Of a DNA stretch of 64,000 nt, positions 1-9,560 are shown in pieces. The first letter of the stretch is position 1; every line of letters begins with the position of its first letter. This DNA comes from JBCCQH01 sp039024435 (lineage in GTDB: Bacteria; Bacteroidota; Bacteroidia; J057; JADKCL01). Below the pieces are notes generated by a model, which was given only the letters and a program-made list of their open reading frames with translations, ran no database searches and was not told the origin of the DNA. The position numbers and the translations under genes were made by a program. The DNA is taken from assembly GCA_039024435.1 (NCBI GenBank), contig JBCCQH010000002.1, positions 117,030 through 181,029 on the forward strand, written 5' to 3'.

Positions 1-926
1 GCCCAATTACAAGCTTCTTTCAAGTACTCGTCATGGTCGGCTATGGCACGGGATTGCAAACCAGGATCGGAAGCAATTGAGAACTCCCAGCGATTTCCGA
101 TTTTCCGAAGCTCGAAGAGCGTACTGTTCGCGTCAAAATTTGGCTGGACGATATTGAACGCGGGATATCCGGGTGGTGGAGGTTGGGCAAACCGAACTTC
201 AGGTGGTGAGTTTTTCATTTTTTTAGGGGGCGGTAGCGTCCCTTTGCGGCTCAAAAAATCTTTCGAGGAACTGTCTTCGACAATTGGAGAATGGGTTTTA
301 CTTGCTCTATCCCGAGTACTTGGACGCTCGAAGAACTGCTCCCCTAGCCGCTGCAGCTTGCGATTTATCTCTTGTTGAAAGCTTGGATGCTTCAACACAG
401 CGGTACCCATCTGATGAGCAATGCGCGGATCACTCTTGATGGCGGAAAGCACAGCAGCATCAACGTCCCGATCGCCCGCTTTCTGCCAGCGGTAAAGCAG
501 CAGTATAACTATGCCGACAAAGAGAATTGATCCTAGGGTAAGGCCACAAAACGTGTACCATAGAGTAAGGTCGGTTTTACCGCCCGTGCCATGCGGACGC
601 AAACGCTCTAGTCTCAATTCCGCTTCCGCAATCCACTCGGGGGTTGATCCCGCATCACCCTCAATTTGACATTCCCACTCGGAGAGAAAGGAGTCGATCG
701 CCCCCAACCTATCATCAGGAAAAACGGGGTACAAGCATTCGGAGAGGAACTCAATTGCCACAGAGTCTTGCTCGGGTAGCGCGGCGATTTCATCTCTCAA
801 ACCTTCCAGGGCCATCCTAAAGGCAAGGGTGTCTTCCAAGGTCGGCAGAGATTTCGCCATAATCGGTCTGGTGAATAGCAAGAGAAGTATTCCCCCCGTG
901 ATCATGAAATCTTGGTATCGCCTCAT
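1..926 (-). CDS. Exported/membrane protein of locus A, partial at left edge
   Basis: An open frame starts with ATG at 926 and stays open to base 1, so at least 308 residues are present and the C-terminus is missing. I see a hydrophobic N-terminus (about residues 8-22) that looks like a signal peptide, a roughly 120-residue acidic segment, a strong membrane helix near residues 148-170 ending in a basic YRW stretch, then a cytoplasmic-looking region with a Pro-rich patch (PPPPGYP). The start lies 10 bp after the stop of the actin-like ATPase gene, so it is the fourth gene of the locus A operon. I do not recognise a family. By position it would correspond to the membrane-anchored small proteins of locus B, but no clear sequence match was seen. 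Confidence 0.7.
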   Translation of the reverse strand, partial: MRRYQDFMITGGILLLLFTRPIMAKSLPTLEDTLAFRMALEGLRDEIAALPEQDSVAIEFLSECLYPVFPDDRLGAIDSFLSEWECQIEGDAGSTPEWIAEAELRLERLRPHGTGGKTDLTLWYTFCGLTLGSILFVGIVILLLYRWQKAGDRDVDAAVLSAIKSDPRIAHQMGTAVLKHPSFQQEINRKLQRLGEQFFERPSTRDRASKTHSPIVEDSSSKDFLSRKGTLPPPKKMKNSPPEVRFAQPPPPGYPAFNIVQPNFDANSTLFELRKIGNRWEFSIASDPGLQSRAIADHDEYLKEACNW

Positions 927-936
927 ATCACCGGGA

Positions 937-3900
937 TCAAAAAATTGGTTTATCGGTCAGCTCCTGGCCTTTCTCTGAGGCAAAAATCCAATCCATCCCT
1001 TGGTCAATCGCTCCCAGAACAGCATAGAAGAATACCGTTTCTCGAATGGGTCCGTTTAGATTTTTGTTCAGATGGTTGATGCCCGCCTGGAAAAACCTTG
1101 GCGCATGAATCTTAAACTGGTGGATGAGTTCATCAGGATCCCTGATTTCCAATTGGAACATTGCTCGGAAGTCATGCTTGTGGAAGAGGAATTGAAAGAG
1201 ATTTAAAAACTCAAAAAATGCGGAGGATTCTTGCGGGAACTCAGCTTGGTAAACTTGTTCATAACTGGCTCCTTTGCTGACAATCGGTTTTTGATCTGGT
1301 CCCTTCAAATTTTCCATCAGGTAAACGGTGTGGTCAAACTCATTCGATGATAAGTCGCCCGTCCGCGCACCATACAAGGCCCCTTCACAAGTGACCTCTT
1401 TGGGGCGGCTGAAGGTGTGAAGACCGATCTTCTTCGGGGATTCTGGCGCGGTCGTGTTCGCCTTGGACGTGCTCTTTTTGAACGGTGCTGCATGCACAAC
1501 GTAGTGATAAATATCGCTCGTGACCTTGGTTAGATTGGTGGGGCTAAACTCGATCAAACGCAGGATATTGCTGCCCTTCCCCGTGAAGGCGATATCGCTT
1601 GGAACTCCCAATCCTTTCAAGCGCGCCAGTTGGGCACAGTGGAACTGAATAGCGGTGTAAAACAGCAGAAAAATCACTTTGAGTTTTCTATCGTTCCACA
1701 ATTCGTTCCCAAAGTCGATGATCTCGTCGTCAAGCGAGAAAAAGAAATTGATTGCGTCTTCCGATCGGGTGTTCGAACTGGGGCTGAAATACCATTCGAA
1801 ATGCTTCTCAATTTCCTTTTGCCCAGAATCTTTGATCCGCTTTTCGACTTCGTCCTTGTACATCTGTACGATGGCGTTCTTCTTTCCGGCGTCTTCGGTC
1901 GTGAGCGTGCCGAAAACAGAGTTCCCAGCGAAGCGGAAAGAAGTCCCATACTGAGGAATACCATTGTTGGAAAATAAAATGTCCGTCGTTCCCCCGCCGA
2001 TGTCGATGTTGAGGACGTTGCGGCCACGCATCTGATTCTTTTCGTGTATGAGATAGTGGTAGGGAGCTACCGACTCAGTAAGTTTGACGGGGGGACTGCA
2101 CTCAAGTACTTCAGCACAGATTGATCTCCAGATTTCCCCGAGCTTGGACTCGGTATCTGAGTCAATGCTGATCGGCACGAACCAATAGAGCCTGGTTCGC
2201 TTGGGATTGACTCCTTCGGCAATCGCTTTTGCGCGCAGCATATACATCAATTGGCGCAGGAATATGGTCATGCGCCTTTCAGAATCATTGCTCCGATCCC
2301 ATTTGAGGTTGGTATGGGCTTGCCACTTACTGTCTCCCAAAAAGCGACGGTTAAGGGGAAAGGCGACATTCACAGTCTGCAAAAGCAACTTCTTGTTCAA
2401 CCGCGCAGCTTGGGGGGACTCGTAAACCGCAGTCCGTGTCGGGAAGCGATAGGTGTCCCCGATGATCGTAGGAATAAATTCATGGCGTTGAATTTTTGCG
2501 ATGATGCCCGTCAGCACATCTCCGTGCCGTCGATCGTATCTTTCGGTAACCGTACCGGGCGCGTCCCGCCCCTTGAACTCGATTTTGTCAAGCCGAGCGA
2601 CCTGGATCTCTGGCTCCCCAATGGTAAAGGTTTGCGGCTGCCCATTAAAGGAAACAGCTAGATTGGTGTTGGTTGTCCCAAAATCGACGGCAACTGACAT
2701 TTCCTGATTGCCGACTTCGTAGTAATTGGGGGTACCAGGATACCAGTAGGGTACAATGATCCCCTGATAATCCTCCAACTCGGGATCATTTGAAATTCCA
2801 ATCTGGATAAAATCAAACCCTGCTTCCTCGTTACTTTGTGCATCCCTGCCTATGCCCTCTACCGCATAATAGGTCGTACTGTATCCACTTTGCGTACTGG
2901 ATTTATCGTTGCGCACCTCGTGACTTGCCCTTACCCTGGGAAGCTCCTGGCTTCCCGCAAAGAAGCGCAGGTCAAGCTGCGTTGCTGCGCTTTGTCCATC
3001 GATCAATCCTACCCGATAAAAATTATTGAACGCTGCCAGGCTGGTTTTCATGAAAGGAAAAATCATCAAACCCAGGGGATAATGAATGATTCCTCCTTTC
3101 CCACTGCTACTTGGATCACGAATCTGACTGAGATCAGGCAGGTTTTGATTGTTCCCTGGACTTAGATTCCCTTCATATTCCCTCTCGAACGTAATGTAAT
3201 CTTCCCGTTTCCCTGCACCCGTCGATATCTTCAACTTCACTACCGCCCTGAGGACGGTATCGCCGTCCGCTTTGTCGATCTCGGAAGCTTCGATTTTCAA
3301 CTGTGCGGCCAGATCTTCTACGGTAAAGTATTCGAAATAGCGGGGCTTGATCGGGAGAAGAAATGAAAAATCCTCACTACCTCCCGGTGACCCGTTGAGG
3401 AAAGCATGATCATTGATGTTGTAGGGAAGCTTCACCAGATACTCTTCAAGGAAATCTCCCATGGTGAGCCAGGGATGTTTTGCGGAAATCCCAGGCAGTT
3501 CACGATTGGTCAAAGCTATTTGCGGATCGACATAATGCGGGACATGCTGTTCATCGTTCCATGTTTGCCCCATAATGTACGTTCGACCGGATCGGCCGTC
3601 GGGCCTGGTTTTCAGAACCAGTTCCTTGGCATTGGGTTGCAACGTAGACTTGATCCGGAAATCTTCGTTGGACTTAAATTTTGCGTATTTCACAGGGATT
3701 TGAATATTCAGTGGCAGTTTATCCAGGAGAACCAGCTCTTCGTCGTTTGCAGTCGATAACGTAGCGTAGTTCTGATTGTAAGTAGCTTGAAGTTGGGCTT
3801 GGCTATACACCAAGGGATCATAAATGTCCACGACTTCTTCCTGATGCTGAAATTTGCTTACGTAGCCCATAAAGTTGCTCAAGGCATCCCCTTGAACTGC

Positions 3901-4551
3901 ATAGCGATTGACAATGTGGAGATAGCGCTGGAATGCCAGGGGACGTTCGTCCAAAGCGCGAGGCTTGGTGAAATAGTAGGCAGAGGGCCTGTAGGGGATA
4001 GGGATTGTATTGGAAAAATCTGTACCTGAAGTGAAAAATCCAGTAAATGGACTGCTGCCCGCAAAGGTGAAATCACCGTATTTGAGGTAGAAAATACCAG
4101 TGATATCTTTGAACCCAGCCCCCCGGAAGAATAAGTCCAGGCTCTGACCAAGCAGGGCATGCTTTTCATTGGCACCGTTGGTTCCCTTGATGCCTGCTTT
4201 GAGCTGGTCACATTGCTTTTCGTAATCCCACCATTGAATCGAGATGCGCTCCTGAAACAACAAATAATAAAACAGGATCTCCCACACGTCCAAGCATTTC
4301 GAGACCAGATGGTGGTGCATGGAACTCCCGTGCGGACTGTCTTTTACAAATTGAAACGCTTGATCAAAAAGGTGCATCCGGCCAAAAGGGGTCGGGAAAG
4401 AAGTGATTCGTTCGTCGTTGGGAGGGCCATCTATATCGATGATTGAATCGATCCTTTGGGGGGTCCAACCAGGGAACTCACGCCAGCCATAACCCGATTG
4501 GCTTTGGCTGGTATTGCCTTGCATTTGAAGTTCAAAAAGCAGCGTATTCAT
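937..4551 (-). CDS. Hsp70/actin-like ATPase protein of locus A (1204 aa)
   Basis: A large cytoplasmic protein with an actin/Hsp70-fold ATPase in its C-terminal half. Phosphate-1 motif VDFGTTNTNLAV is near residue 617, phosphate-2 motif NIDIGGGTTDILF near 847 and an adenosine-type motif FTGKGSNILRL near 983. These are the three loops expected of ASKHA ATPases. The first 600 residues are unfamiliar but share features with the N-terminus of the locus B homologue at 50838-54422: a TPFGR/SPWAR motif followed by Phe-rich helices, and later a DxWxxL helix. No signal peptide or membrane helix is seen. It starts 12 bp after the tubulin-like gene, so the two NTPases are co-transcribed. Roughly twice the length of DnaK, so it is not an ordinary chaperone. 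Actual polymerisation or chaperone activity is unknown. Confidence 0.88.
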   Translation of the reverse strand: MNTLLFELQMQGNTSQSQSGYGWREFPGWTPQRIDSIIDIDGPPNDERITSFPTPFGRMHLFDQAFQFVKDSPHGSSMHHHLVSKCLDVWEILFYYLLFQERISIQWWDYEKQCDQLKAGIKGTNGANEKHALLGQSLDLFFRGAGFKDITGIFYLKYGDFTFAGSSPFTGFFTSGTDFSNTIPIPYRPSAYYFTKPRALDERPLAFQRYLHIVNRYAVQGDALSNFMGYVSKFQHQEEVVDIYDPLVYSQAQLQATYNQNYATLSTANDEELVLLDKLPLNIQIPVKYAKFKSNEDFRIKSTLQPNAKELVLKTRPDGRSGRTYIMGQTWNDEQHVPHYVDPQIALTNRELPGISAKHPWLTMGDFLEEYLVKLPYNINDHAFLNGSPGGSEDFSFLLPIKPRYFEYFTVEDLAAQLKIEASEIDKADGDTVLRAVVKLKISTGAGKREDYITFEREYEGNLSPGNNQNLPDLSQIRDPSSSGKGGIIHYPLGLMIFPFMKTSLAAFNNFYRVGLIDGQSAATQLDLRFFAGSQELPRVRASHEVRNDKSSTQSGYSTTYYAVEGIGRDAQSNEEAGFDFIQIGISNDPELEDYQGIIVPYWYPGTPNYYEVGNQEMSVAVDFGTTNTNLAVSFNGQPQTFTIGEPEIQVARLDKIEFKGRDAPGTVTERYDRRHGDVLTGIIAKIQRHEFIPTIIGDTYRFPTRTAVYESPQAARLNKKLLLQTVNVAFPLNRRFLGDSKWQAHTNLKWDRSNDSERRMTIFLRQLMYMLRAKAIAEGVNPKRTRLYWFVPISIDSDTESKLGEIWRSICAEVLECSPPVKLTESVAPYHYLIHEKNQMRGRNVLNIDIGGGTTDILFSNNGIPQYGTSFRFAGNSVFGTLTTEDAGKKNAIVQMYKDEVEKRIKDSGQKEIEKHFEWYFSPSSNTRSEDAINFFFSLDDEIIDFGNELWNDRKLKVIFLLFYTAIQFHCAQLARLKGLGVPSDIAFTGKGSNILRLIEFSPTNLTKVTSDIYHYVVHAAPFKKSTSKANTTAPESPKKIGLHTFSRPKEVTCEGALYGARTGDLSSNEFDHTVYLMENLKGPDQKPIVSKGASYEQVYQAEFPQESSAFFEFLNLFQFLFHKHDFRAMFQLEIRDPDELIHQFKIHAPRFFQAGINHLNKNLNGPIRETVFFYAVLGAIDQGMDWIFASEKGQELTDKPIF

Positions 4552-4563
4552 AATCGTAAGGGG

Positions 4564-6168
4564 TTAAGAAGAGGAAAGAATGGAAGATTTGTATTGCATG
4601 AGGATGCGCTCGGTTCCAAGATGGATCATTTCCAAGAGGCGAAGCGCTTCGTGCGCCGTATCCGGGACTTGAACGTCGCCCACAGAGTTTTCCACCTGCA
4701 ACATCAGATCGCCAAATGGCATGTTGTAGGTGATTGATCGGCGGAAAATCCAGAAATTTGTCGAAAGGGTTTGGGGGCTCATTTCCATGTTTCGAATCAT
4801 GTTGAGCAATGAGGTATTGAGGTCCACCTTCTCTGCCAAGGCCAGATCAAATGGCTCGAATTTTAACGCATTTACTTGCCCGGGGATGAATCCGGCGAGC
4901 TCCTTCAGCCACAAATGGTAATCTCCAAGAAATCCCTTGATCCGCTCATACACCCCAATGGAATTCTTGATTTTGTCCGCACTGATGTTTGCTTGATCCG
5001 CCCAGCGCCAACGGTTGAGTTGGGGAAAGCCTTTTTCGAAAATCAAATAGGTATAAAACAACTGGGTCAATCCGAGTGCCATTGCTTCGTAGTCGGCCGA
5101 ATTCACGCGGGAAAAACTGGTTAAATCAAAGGCAGCCTCACTCCAATCCTCCTGAAACAGACCATAACGAAGCGTTTGCCCCCTTTCAGCGGAACTCAAC
5201 GCACTTGCTGGTTGCGAAAGGAAATGAAAGATGGAATTTGCCCCGATCAATTCTACTAAATGGGCTTGATTGTACTGCAATTCGCCGCCTTCGTGGTTAG
5301 CGTACTGGGTATCGAAGGCATTCATCCCAATGTAGTAGGCAGAATTGACACCGTCGAGGTGATCGTGGTAATAACCAAGCGCGGCTTTGGTCCGGGCAAC
5401 GAATGTTTTGGAGTCAATCTCGCTCTGGTCAGCTTCCGGCTCCGAAAGTTTAAAGTACGGAAGCACTCCCAGCATGCCGATCGGTGCACCCCCGATTCCA
5501 CCACTGTTCATTCGGTGACGAATGGTTTTGATGAGCCAGGGAATTCCTGCCGAACCTGTCCCACCAAAAAGTGATCCCACAACAAATATCCGGTCCCCCG
5601 CCTGATAAGCATTGATGAACGCACTGAAATCGCGATTGGTAAATCCAGCATTGCCTCCATTGGGAGAACTTCCGCCTAGTTGTTCGAAAACAATGGTCCC
5701 GACACCAGGGGCGCCCTTCGTTCCAACTTGAAGATCCATGTCCAAGTAATGCTCAGGAAACAGCAGTTCGACCAATGCCTCGGTAGGCTTGAAGGCATCG
5801 GTCCGCGCCAAGCCATCATAGTCGATGAAGTCTTTCAGTGATTTACTTTTTCCCAAATGGATTGGAAGTGTAAAGTCGGCTGACTGCGCTTGGCTGCGGT
5901 GGTCTTTCAAGCGCTTGACTTTGGTTTTGAATAGCTTTCCGTCGGAGGCAGCCACCCCGATTTCCGATTGGATATCGCGGTAGGTATTGAGCACCTCCAG
6001 GGATTTGTCCAGGTTCTTATTGGTGGCATCCAAATCAATCACAACAGGAACGATTTCCCATTGCCCTCCGGCCATGCGCTCCAGTACGCCACCGGCCAGC
6101 AGGAACATCATGGAGCGCAGCACACGCGAACCAGTACCGCCGATGGCGAAGACGAAACATTTTTTCAT
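4564..6168 (-). CDS. Tubulin/FtsZ-like protein of locus A (534 aa)
   Basis: The N-terminus MKKCFVFAIGGTGSRVL matches the first nucleotide-binding loop of tubulin-like proteins, and GSLFGGTGSAGIPWLI (about residues 198-213) matches the tubulin signature GGTGxG. The middle also contains an acidic VVIDLDATNKNL segment (near 62), where FtsZ proteins contact the nucleotide. It is far from FtsZ itself: longer, and without an obvious NxDxxD catalytic T7 loop. The best description is the tubulin-like families outside canonical FtsZ. Its ATG overlaps the stop of the VWA lipoprotein gene (ATGA), and the actin-like ATPase gene follows after 12 bp. The homologue in locus B is at 49174-50832. GTP binding is likely; hydrolysis and filament formation are inference. 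Confidence 0.85.
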   Translation of the reverse strand: MKKCFVFAIGGTGSRVLRSMMFLLAGGVLERMAGGQWEIVPVVIDLDATNKNLDKSLEVLNTYRDIQSEIGVAASDGKLFKTKVKRLKDHRSQAQSADFTLPIHLGKSKSLKDFIDYDGLARTDAFKPTEALVELLFPEHYLDMDLQVGTKGAPGVGTIVFEQLGGSSPNGGNAGFTNRDFSAFINAYQAGDRIFVVGSLFGGTGSAGIPWLIKTIRHRMNSGGIGGAPIGMLGVLPYFKLSEPEADQSEIDSKTFVARTKAALGYYHDHLDGVNSAYYIGMNAFDTQYANHEGGELQYNQAHLVELIGANSIFHFLSQPASALSSAERGQTLRYGLFQEDWSEAAFDLTSFSRVNSADYEAMALGLTQLFYTYLIFEKGFPQLNRWRWADQANISADKIKNSIGVYERIKGFLGDYHLWLKELAGFIPGQVNALKFEPFDLALAEKVDLNTSLLNMIRNMEMSPQTLSTNFWIFRRSITYNMPFGDLMLQVENSVGDVQVPDTAHEALRLLEMIHLGTERILMQYKSSILSSS

Positions 6169-7844
6169 TTTTGTTTGGGATTTGAAAGGGTGATAAAGGT
6201 GGGAATGTGGTACAGTTTGCGGCTTTGTCCTCGGACAAGCAGAGAAACGAGGAGGTACATCAGAAGGGCCAAGAATCCATTCCAGGCAGCTGCGGCAAGT
6301 TGAATTCCAAATGACAACCTTACCTCATCGCCTACACTTCCCCACACCAACAGTGCGATCAAGGAAACAGCAGCAACGCTGAACGACGCTGTGAGCCAGA
6401 TCCGCATCCAGACTTTCTGGGACACGCCATCGTTGCTGTTGTCAAATACGTGCGACCGGTAAAAAAACAGAGCGGAAGCGAGCGAAATGAACAGCATGAT
6501 CCCCGCCAAAAGGTAGTACAAACGGCCATACCATTGTACCTGAGATGGCTTTCCCAGGACAAAGTATAGACAGCGGTGTCCCGACAAATAACTTGACTTT
6601 TCCCAGGTAAAACTGTGCTCAAACAAGATGGTGCCTTCCTTGTTGTACACCTCTCGCAAACCGTTCGTTATGTCGCTCAGGTGGTAGGTCCGCGCATGAT
6701 CCAATGAATCGGGGTCTTCCTCCAATGGGTTATTTAAATCCTCCCAGCTATCAATTTCGGGAAAATCTACATTCCTCTCCGCAATGAGGCGTAACGTTTT
6801 GGGAATGCGGCTCCAATCGCCTTCAAATTCAAGTCGGGCATACATCGCACGTGATCGACTGACTGAATCCACAATGACCCGAGTAGGGATAGTTTGGTCG
6901 TTTTCATCTTTCACGAGCAGAATCTGGTGCAATTGCTGTTCAAACAGTCGTCTGTACGGCGGAGGCAGCTTCTCACCAAGAGAAATCTCCAGTTCAAGAT
7001 CATAGTCCTGATAAATTCCCGGATGCTGAACCGCCCGAATTCGGACGCGGTTCTGCAGGGGAACTCGAAAATGCTCGTACCGCTCCGCGTTGAGTTCTTT
7101 TCCAAAAGCGCGATCCAAAAAGGGATGAAATTCACGCTTTCCAAACACCAGAATGAAGAGGTTGCGCGATACACTGTCCAATGCTGTTCTCTCTTTATCA
7201 TTGGGTTGCAGATAGTAATACCCTGAGAAAGGCATCGCATACTGATATAAACTGACCCCTTCCTCCCGTTCAGACAGGTTCTGCATGGCCCGCATCAGCC
7301 GGGAATACTCCAATTCGTATTCTTCGCGAGGACGTGTAGAGGTTATTCCGTCGGTGATGAGCACCGAGATGGATTCAGAATCGAACTTTTCCGCGAAGTG
7401 CTCAATTATGTTTGAGTATCGATTGCTCACCCCAGTAAACAATTTTTCTCCGTTGCGGACCTGTTTGGTGTTGATCATCTCACCAAAGTCTCGAGTCTCT
7501 GTCGGGAGCAATTTGATTGGCTGAGGATCCCATCGGTTGACTTTTGCAAAGCGATAGTAGGTTACGTTATCTTGAGGCAGACGGCGGATAAAATCAGCTC
7601 CACTCCGCGCGTTAAAGTACCCTTGCATTCCCTTGGAAACATCTAAATAAAGGTGTATCCGTTCCGGTTCAGTTGGCGCTTCGTTCGCCGTAACTCTGTA
7701 ATGGGTATTCAGCTTGAAATCGACGGTTTCGCTGCAACCCGTGATGAACAAAAGGCCAGTAAGTACAAATCCGCAGATGCACAATGAAGGGAAATCTATC
7801 CTGAATTCGAGCATTAAGTTTTTCTTTGCTTCTATGCGTGTCAT
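6165..7844 (-). CDS. VWA-type lipoprotein fused to three membrane helices (locus A)
   Basis: The N-terminus has a hydrophobic stretch ending in LLFITGC, a lipobox, so the protein is probably a lipoprotein with Cys near residue 37. A von Willebrand A-like region follows: HLYLDVSKGM (about residue 64) is a MIDAS-like strand in which the third Ser of DxSxS is Gly, and SVLITDG (about residue 160) is the usual second MIDAS strand. The C-terminal 120 residues hold three membrane helices (LYYLLAGIMLF, IWLTASFSVAAV and WNGFLALLMYLLV) and a basic tail. In locus B these parts are separate genes (461 and 138 aa). First gene of the locus A operon. ATG at 7814 is an alternative start that gives a shorter n-region before the lipobox. 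Confidence 0.8.
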   Translation of the reverse strand: MTRIEAKKNLMLEFRIDFPSLCICGFVLTGLLFITGCSETVDFKLNTHYRVTANEAPTEPERIHLYLDVSKGMQGYFNARSGADFIRRLPQDNVTYYRFAKVNRWDPQPIKLLPTETRDFGEMINTKQVRNGEKLFTGVSNRYSNIIEHFAEKFDSESISVLITDGITSTRPREEYELEYSRLMRAMQNLSEREEGVSLYQYAMPFSGYYYLQPNDKERTALDSVSRNLFILVFGKREFHPFLDRAFGKELNAERYEHFRVPLQNRVRIRAVQHPGIYQDYDLELEISLGEKLPPPYRRLFEQQLHQILLVKDENDQTIPTRVIVDSVSRSRAMYARLEFEGDWSRIPKTLRLIAERNVDFPEIDSWEDLNNPLEEDPDSLDHARTYHLSDITNGLREVYNKEGTILFEHSFTWEKSSYLSGHRCLYFVLGKPSQVQWYGRLYYLLAGIMLFISLASALFFYRSHVFDNSNDGVSQKVWMRIWLTASFSVAAVSLIALLVWGSVGDEVRLSFGIQLAAAAWNGFLALLMYLLVSLLVRGQSRKLYHIPTFITLSNPKQK

Positions 7845-7940
7845 TGGGACTTGGTTGGGAATTAAATGCTTCGGTCGAGACCATGCGACTGGGACAAACC
7901 AACCAATTGGCTACCAGACTGCCATCCAGAAAATTTTTCA

Positions 7941-7971
7941 TTTGTCGCTCGGCGCTGTATTTCTAACTTTA
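7941..7971 (+). promoter_or_regulatory. Bacteroidetes-type promoter for the 7996 gene
   Basis: TTTG at 7941-7944, a 19 bp spacer and TAACTTTA at 7964-7971 fit the Bacteroidetes housekeeping promoter (TTTG, 19-21 bp, TAnnTTTG) with one mismatch. The predicted transcript would start about 18 nt before the ATG at 7996. It lies in the 151 bp divergent gap that must also contain the promoter of locus A. Confidence 0.6.
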
Positions 7972-7995
7972 GAAAAGTTGAGAAACGATGGGTAA

Positions 7996-9507
7996 ATGGC
8001 TGAATCATCAGGATCAGGAGCCAAGCTAATCTCTTTACTGAGGCGGCTCGGAGAGGAAGGGAACCAAAAGATCTCGCACTTTTTAGCGTGTCCCTTGTTC
8101 AATCGCAGTTCGCAAATGATCACCCTTCATCGCGTCATTTGCGATTTGATCCAAGAAGACAAGAACCCGACTTCTGAAGATATCTGGAACAAGATACAAG
8201 AGGTTTCGGGAAAGATTCCACCAGCACCGCTTCCGCAGGGGCAGGATGATCCCATCCGAAAAATGACGAGCAAGCTTCACAAGATCATCGAGAACTACCT
8301 GACCATTGAGCACTTCATCCCTCCATACAGTGAGTCCACTCCCCAACGTTGGCTGCTCACCATGGAAGCACTGAAGAACTATGATCACCGTAAATCGTTT
8401 GATTTCCTTGACCGACGCCTTGAAAAAGAGTTGCGCCGACTCCCCACCAGTCCAGAAAAAGAGATCCTGCATCACTACCATGAAGTATTGCGGGCGGATT
8501 ATTACCGCTTTGGCAGTGCCAGGGACAAGTATCCCGTTCCGTTCACCCAAATCTTGACTTCGCTTGATCGGTTCTTTCTGCTTTCCCGCTTGAAGTTCAC
8601 TGTGTTGGGAATGAATCAACGCCTTATTACGGGAAAAGCTAGTGAAATACCCCTAGACAATTACTGGCCTGATTTCATAGTGAAATATGAGTCAGAATTT
8701 CAGGACAGTTCCTATTTTCAGATCTATTCCGGCATCTACCGACTGCAAGAGGCGAACAATGGTGCCGAGCGACTCAATTCACTGCGAGAGTTGGCCCATC
8801 TTTTCTTACAAGGGTATCTTGATTTACCGCGCGCGGATCAGTCGATATGCTACATCCTGATTTTAAATTTGTTGACCCGAAACTACAACCGACAAGAGGA
8901 TTTGGCACCACCCGATCAGCTGGCCAAAGAGGTTTTTACTTGGTACACCCTAGGTCTCAAGGAGTCATTTTTATTGCGTGAGAATGGACAGATCGACCAT
9001 GCCTTGATCAAGAACGTTGTGGAGTTGGGTTTGAGGGCCGGAGAAATAGACGAAGTAGAAAGCGTTCTTCACGCTTATTTAGACCGGATCGAAAGCAAAG
9101 ACTTTCCCGTTGAGAATGCCATCGAATTTTTCGAGCTGAACATTTTGGTCCACAAACGCGAGTGGGAATCTGCCCATCAGATGGTTAGGCGTAAACTGCA
9201 GGAGCGGTTTCGTGACATCTACTATGAAATGGGAACGAAAATGCTCAGTCTCAAAATCCTTTACGAATGCAGAGAGCGGGACGACTACTTGAGATTGCTG
9301 AAGTCACTGGGCGAATTGATCCGACAAAACAAAGTACTTCATCCCTCGCAAAAGGAACTTTACCGAGAGAGATTGAAGTGGTTTCGAAAACTGGGCAATG
9401 CGCAACTTGATGACGAGTGGACTAGATTGAGCCGAGCAATCACGCAATCGCCTTCCTTCGTCGATAAAGAGTGGATCATCGAAAAGATAAAGACGAAAGG
9501 CAAATGA
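7996..9507 (+). CDS. Helical protein of unknown function, 503 aa
   Basis: A soluble, probably all-helical protein with no signal peptide or membrane helix. The N-terminus (LISLLRRLGEEGNQKISHFL followed by CPLFNRS) resembles the opening of a group of Bacteroidetes hypothetical proteins with a pattern like F..FL.SP.FN, seen from memory only. The remainder looks like helical repeats, with Glu/Lys/Leu-rich pairs such as the AHLFLQGYLDLP and NAIEFFELNILVHKREWE regions. It is divergent from the locus A operon and shares its 151 bp regulatory gap, so co-regulation is possible but not shown. No function is proposed. Confidence 0.8.
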   Translation: MAESSGSGAKLISLLRRLGEEGNQKISHFLACPLFNRSSQMITLHRVICDLIQEDKNPTSEDIWNKIQEVSGKIPPAPLPQGQDDPIRKMTSKLHKIIENYLTIEHFIPPYSESTPQRWLLTMEALKNYDHRKSFDFLDRRLEKELRRLPTSPEKEILHHYHEVLRADYYRFGSARDKYPVPFTQILTSLDRFFLLSRLKFTVLGMNQRLITGKASEIPLDNYWPDFIVKYESEFQDSSYFQIYSGIYRLQEANNGAERLNSLRELAHLFLQGYLDLPRADQSICYILILNLLTRNYNRQEDLAPPDQLAKEVFTWYTLGLKESFLLRENGQIDHALIKNVVELGLRAGEIDEVESVLHAYLDRIESKDFPVENAIEFFELNILVHKREWESAHQMVRRKLQERFRDIYYEMGTKMLSLKILYECRERDDYLRLLKSLGELIRQNKVLHPSQKELYRERLKWFRKLGNAQLDDEWTRLSRAITQSPSFVDKEWIIEKIKTKGK

Positions 9508-9510
9508 AAC

Positions 9511-9543
9511 GCTTCACTTTCCCCATACCGGGGAAAGCGAAGC
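9511..9543. terminator. Hairpin between two convergent genes
   Basis: GCTTC-A-CTTTCCCC (9511-9524) pairs with GGGGAAAG-C-GAAGC (9530-9543): 13 base pairs with one mismatch around a 5 nt loop. It begins 4 bp after the stop of the 503 aa gene and 18 bp from the end of the opposing secreted-protein gene, which suits a bidirectional terminator. The following T-run is weak. Confidence 0.55.
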
Positions 9544-9560
9544 TGCTCCATTTTAGTTGC

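Noticed and set aside
1..7844. Locus A as a plasmid partition (TubZ/ParM-type) cassette
   Set aside because: There are no centromere-like iterons, no DNA-binding adaptor and no replication gene; a VWA lipoprotein is unexpected in such cassettes.
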